Positions 59,991 to 64,000 of a stretch of 64,000 nt of DNA are shown here, one piece after another. The stretch comes from Branchiostoma floridae (Eukaryota > Chordata > Leptocardii > Amphioxiformes > Branchiostomatidae). Positions within the stretch are counted from its first letter, which is position 1, and the number at the start of each line of letters is the position of its first letter. The stretch spans positions 235,647 to 299,646 of the forward strand of contig NW_023365734.1 of the NCBI RefSeq assembly GCF_000003815.2. Reading direction: 5' to 3'. Below the pieces are notes generated by a model that did not search any database, had not been told where the DNA came from, and saw only the letters and a list, made by a program, of their open reading frames with translations. The position numbers and the translations under genes are program-made.

Positions 59991-60820
59991 AACACAAAGG
60001 CTACGGAAAACATAACCTTCTAGCGAAGAATAGAAATGTTACATTAGCATAGACAATATATGGTGTAGATGGTGTTCTTCAACTTGTTTTACCCTAAGTA
60101 TCGCTGTCGGATTGTCTCGCTTTACACCAGGGGAAAGGAGAGAGGAAGAGGGGACCGGAGTTACCGGCTCCTTCAAGGCCAACTCCAGACGGGAACGGAA
60201 AACAAACTCGAGCGGAGACGTGTGAACTGGTGTTTACATGCAGGGTACACTACAGTGTTGGGTATCGTACGGGCTGTACGCCGTGTTTATAACCTGTTTG
60301 GTTAGAAAAACATCTCCATTGATGGCGATATGTTAAAAAAGGAAGGCATCCGCGTTTTAAAACAACTAAGATTGATTACTATACTACCGTGAATGTATTT
60401 CATTATGGGGCGTCAAAACAAGAAGCACAAAATGGCACGTTAAGATATAGTAAAAGGGGTAGTAAGAAATGTTAATTTGAAGCTTTTCACCTGAGTTGTC
60501 GTTTGTTGTTACCTGAGTGGAACAGGTGCAAATACCACAACTGCATGTGTGAATGTATGGATGGAGCTGTGCTTGGTAAAGACAGAACCTAGTTTCTGGT
60601 TCGGCCATACAAGATGGAGGCACATGCATCGTTTGCCTAAATCTAACATGTCAAATCGATAATAATCCCCTCAGAAAATCGCTACTGTAGCGTCAACAGT
60701 GTATCAGTAAATACAGCACACACACACAAATCCTTCACCTAAACTATGTTTCAGCATATAAACATTCACTGTCTTGCGAACACCGGTTGTAACACTCTCA
60801 CACTCACGGCACGGTCTTAC
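58440..60820 (-). other. Gene Y copy 2 intron or 5' region
   Basis: Holds two units of the local repeat (58,819-58,893 and 59,132-59,208), a dispersed repeat (59,640-59,870) and a (CA)n-rich tract (59,875-59,995). No firmly supported exon. Confidence 0.5.
59875..59995. repeat. (CA)n-rich tract
   Basis: Interrupted CA repeats with ATA, GACA and AAACA variants, at the end of a dispersed repeat member. Confidence 0.9.
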
Positions 60821-60911
60821 CTTCCTGTCCCCGGCAAACCGCCCAAACCGCCGCCAACACGGCCAGCCAGGCCCCGGTACACCCGCACACAGACCCCGTT
60901 ATCCTCTTCAT
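60821..60911 (-). CDS. Gene Y copy 2 candidate signal-peptide exon
   Basis: ATG at 60,911 opens MKRITGSVCGCTGAWLAVLA, then AVWAVCRGQE and a phase-1 GTAAGA donor. Same layout as 18,828-18,918. Confidence 0.58.
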
Positions 60912-62619
60912 CCCACCGGGTCCACTCCAGCCGCTCCTTCGGTGTCCAAACGCACCCAGCCCCGCCACCAACACTCACACGTCCCGCCTAACCGGCCGGC
61001 TGGATGAATTCCAAACCGCAGATTCCGAGCGGTTCTGGCGCGAATCAAATCTTCACTCCTGAAAAAGGCGCGAGTTTCTCTCAGAGCTCTACAAAAGTGT
61101 CGTCTGCAAACAGACACTCCGGTTTTTAACCACCCTGCTGCCCCGCCAAGGTTTCTGGCGGCTCAAGTATTCTGAAGACACCTCCTAAAACCGGAACGCT
61201 GACGACTCAATATCCCAGCTCGCGGAGAAGAAAACTCTTCCCTGAGAGGACTCCTGTCCTTCTCCAAAACCGCTGTAGGTAAAACCGAGAGTTCTGTTCA
61301 CTATAAAACCCTGCTACCAGCTTGGCTTTCCAATCACATGAGGCGGGGAAACTTCTCTTCAAAACAGAGCTGGTCTTTCACTCTCCTTCTCCCTCTCCTT
61401 TTAGTTTTGACCCAACTGCGACTTTAAGACAGAGTTTTCCTCTTGCTTGGTTCCAGGCGATAAAAAACGGGAGAAGCAACTTTGACAACACTGTTTCTTA
61501 TTCGCATATCTACCTTACCCTGTGTCTTTAAGGAACTGGGCTATTAAGACTCCTTATGCCAAAAATAGCCCCTTGCATGACTAGACTGTAGGTAGGAATA
61601 GCCGGTCTCAGTACTCGAGTCCTGACGTCATATGGAACAGTCCATTGTTTCACAAGGGGGTATTTGCTAACATATTGGTCATGTATTTCTCATCTCCCTT
61701 GTTTTAGCTGGTTAATTGTTTTCTACCCCCCTAATGTCACTTGAAGTGAAAACCTGGAATACTGTGTAGCATAGAAGGCGCATGGAAACGGGAACGTCCG
61801 TAAGAATGTTCCGTGAGTGCGTGGTATTACACATTCCCTCCCGTAACTACAGTTTAGCAGTACGTCGCAAGGTGGTACACAACAGCAGTGTCCGGATAAC
61901 TCAGTGTCTTCAGTGGGAGAAGACGTAGAAAAATTCTAATACTTAAAACAAGATACCTATAGGTCGTTGTACAAAAAAAAAACGGACAGGCATCATAGAT
62001 TTAAAGCGGAACTGCTTAAACAATGAACACATTAATTTTCGACTGAAGAGAGTCCTTTGACAAATGCCTATACATGAACCCTTTTACAGCTTACACTTAC
62101 ATACTATCATTTGGTGAGAAACTCTCTGTGTCACTGAATAGATATGAATAATGACCCCCAGTCGTCGTCACGGGTCGTTGAATATTAAATCTTGAAGTTT
62201 TTAAAACAAAATATCAAGATCGTTTTGAATAATCTCAAGATCCTTTGAACGATCTCAAAGTTATTTGAAGCCATCTCAACACCATTGAAATATTCTTAGG
62301 ATTTAAATTCTCTAGATGTTAAAAAAAAGTAATCTTGAAAATTATATAAATGTTTGCAACCGGTAGTTGATCATTTAGTTGATAATGGATGAACTGAACG
62401 GACTTAATACCACGGAAGTCGTGCGCAAATAAACGTAACATTTGCTTTTAAAGCAAATTTCTGGCTTACATACAAAAAAATATATAGAGATGATTGATAT
62501 CAAACTTCTAGGAATTATGTTATGTGTATATTGGAAGCCCGTGTATTACATAAGGTTTACAGATAGCGAAGATATAAACAACCGACAGTGGCCAGGCCTG
62601 CAACATGAAAGCAAACCGT
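60912..62619. other. Upstream region of gene Y copy 2
   Basis: Left part (60,912-61,640) aligns with 18,919-19,630 and is promoter-like, richer in CpG. The rest is AT-rich and lacks the SINE seen in copy 1. No exon recognised. Confidence 0.45.
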
Positions 62620-62885
62620 CATGAGGTCATTCACCCTTTTGCTATGAAGTACGTCATCGCGCACGCTATGAATCATGGGAGCCCTGTCCGAAACTTCCTT
62701 CCCTTCTCACCTGCGGACGTAACGGACAGGTGCTGTAATTACGGCGTCGTGAGGCCTCACCTCGGCGTCTTGTGACGTCGGAGCCGATAGGATTGGACTC
62801 CTCGTGAGTTTAAGAATCTTACAGAAACCTTAGGCCGGGAAAAGGTCGCCAATCTCTCGTGCAAGACGCTTCTGGATACGTTCAG
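62620..62885 (+). promoter_or_regulatory. Candidate promoter and 5' exon of the next gene X copy
   Basis: Aligns with 20,690-20,984: 'cacctgcggacgtaacgga', CRE variant TGACGTCG (62,773-62,780), then TTCAG and GTAAACCCGGAAGT (donor 62,886). Confidence 0.45.
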
Positions 62886-63595
62886 GTAAACCCGGAAGTA
62901 ACAGGTGAGTAACGGTACACCTGGCAGGTTTCGTAGCGAATCGCTAATGGCGTGAAAAGACAAGAAATAGCGTATTCCTCTATTCATTAATGCACAGGTT
63001 GAATCTTGTTGCTAGTCGTACATAGTATCTAATATTCGCTATATATGTTTCTATGGTTTCCGTAGTGAATGAATGGATGGGAGTTTATTAACGTGTCTTG
63101 TTCTTAATGTACCCAGTATGTGCGGGCCTATAAGACACCAAATGATATAATAAGTGATACATACAGCAAGAGGACAGATGTACAGACTAAAAAAAACAGA
63201 CAAGTACTTTACAGAAGGTTGAATAATGCGTAAATAGATGTGATATGCTACAGAAGAATAGAATAAACAATTGGACGTGATACATGAAATCATATATATT
63301 ACAAACAGAATCCATAATTCATACTATAGCATTTCATTTGAAGCGATATTTCACTTCTTTGTCAATGCTGTTTGATCTATGTCTAGAAACATTTTAGAGC
63401 CCGTGGTTGTTAATCTGTCTTGCCATGGCTACACTTGCACGGCGCGCTGTTAGTGGTAATTAAAGGCAGAACCATTGCTTACAGAAGATGAGATATTCAC
63501 GTCTGTCTGTGTGTTTATGGTACAGGGAAGGCGACAAAGGAAGATCAAGCCGGCCACAGCAGTTCCGATGAGCCGTGCAGGTAGTAGGGTGAGCT

Positions 63596-63625
63596 ATGGA
63601 TGACGCCCAACGGAGGCTTAACGTG
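63596..63625 (+). CDS. Candidate first coding exon of a third gene X copy (version 1)
   Basis: ATG GAT GAC ... GTG then GTAGGT: ten codons, MDDAQRRLNV, phase 0. The context 'gagctATGGATGA' matches 21,363-21,374. An acceptor-like TACAG lies at 63,521-63,525. Short, so supported mainly by position in the repeated unit and by its sister at 63,722. Confidence 0.35.
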
Positions 63626-63721
63626 GTAGGTTAGACTTTTAGATCATCTTTCGACTTTAACATATGAGGAAGACATTAAATTACCAGTAGTTACCAAAGA
63701 GCCGTGCAAAAAAGGTCTGCT

Positions 63722-63754
63722 ATGGATGACTCAGAACGGGAGGCGAAAGAGTGG
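63722..63754 (+). CDS. Candidate first coding exon of a third gene X copy (version 2)
   Basis: ATG to GTAGGT: eleven codons, MDDSEREAKEW, phase 0. The block 'gagccgtgca..ctatggatgac' through 'gtaggttagacttt' repeats that around 63,596, so this is a local tandem duplicate and could act as an alternative start. Confidence 0.35.
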
Positions 63755-64000
63755 GTAGGTTAGACTTTGATTTATGATGGAAGTTATGAAGTTGGGGTAA
63801 GTATATACAGACATATGAAAGTTTGCTTAGTTTGTATGAACATTCAGCTTATTCATTAGGTCAATTTAACGTTTGTATTCAAAACTATTCACTTTTAGCT
63901 CCCCTATGACGTTGAAACTTTAACCTTTATCTATATCTATTCACTATGTACACTTCACGAAAAGACTTTGGCAGAATCATCATGCATTCCTTGTGGCCTA

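Noticed and set aside
60384-60629. Cys-rich - strand frame (HTCSCGICTCSTQ)
   Set aside because: The same region in copy 1 (18,540-18,600) has a 4-nt length change that breaks the frame.
1-64000. tRNA, rRNA or snRNA genes
   Set aside because: Apart from the SINE head at 20,140-20,215, no cloverleaf or conserved RNA gene was recognised by eye; an RNA covariance search would be needed to exclude them.

Overview
This window looks like eukaryotic, intron-rich animal DNA, most consistent with an invertebrate deuterostome such as a lancelet (Branchiostoma). That is an inference from gene style and repeat types, not a database match. Short exons with GT-AG introns, microsatellites, several classes of transposable element and one assembly gap (42,801-42,925) dominate. 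No RNA gene was recognised apart from a tRNA-derived SINE.

The backbone is a tandemly repeated two-gene unit with a period of roughly 42 kb. Gene X (+ strand) encodes an acidic N-terminus (exon 21,368-21,487), then a long run of ankyrin repeats in which one repeat is one 99-nt phase-0 exon. After these come an acidic linker, a divergent homeodomain-like segment, a basic segment, an HMG-box-like segment and a Pro/Thr-rich tail. Its complete copy spans about 21,368-55,128. The 3' part of an upstream paralogue occupies 262-9,548. Candidate first exons of a third copy lie at 63,596-63,625 and 63,722-63,754. Gene Y (- strand) lies downstream of each gene X copy, at 14,353-18,918 and 56,825-60,911. 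It has a signal-peptide exon and three small coding exons, the last two carrying a repeated motif, [VI]-Y-x-G-C-V-x3-[YC]-H-[IV]-T-x-D-R.

Region by region: 1-9,548 is the 3' end of gene X copy 1, with an LTR-like element inserted exactly at a splice acceptor. 9,634-12,747 is a 5'-truncated L1/Tx1-like LINE on the - strand with a 12-bp target duplication. 13,020-21,060 holds gene Y copy 1 and promoter-like blocks. 21,368-28,113 is the first exon and first intron of gene X copy 2, filled with TTAA-flanked DNA transposons, a MITE and a ~162-bp satellite. 28,114-50,231 is the ankyrin array: 28 units, 25 intact and three broken by separate insertions (a Penelope-like fragment, a MITE, and an 11.1-kb composite insert at 37,183-48,282 carrying two other retrotransposon types). 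50,703-55,128 is the gene X copy 2 C-terminal region, whose tail has decayed (premature TAA and a frameshift). 55,129-64,000 holds gene Y copy 2 and the start of the next unit.

Reading: gene X looks like a nuclear, DNA-binding protein with a very large and recently expanded ankyrin surface. Because every ankyrin exon is phase 0 and a multiple of three, exons can be lost, broken or skipped without shifting the frame. Gene Y is predicted to be a small secreted or membrane-routed protein (or a cytosolic one from an internal start). The two genes are inherited together as a tandem unit; a functional link between them is not shown by the sequence.
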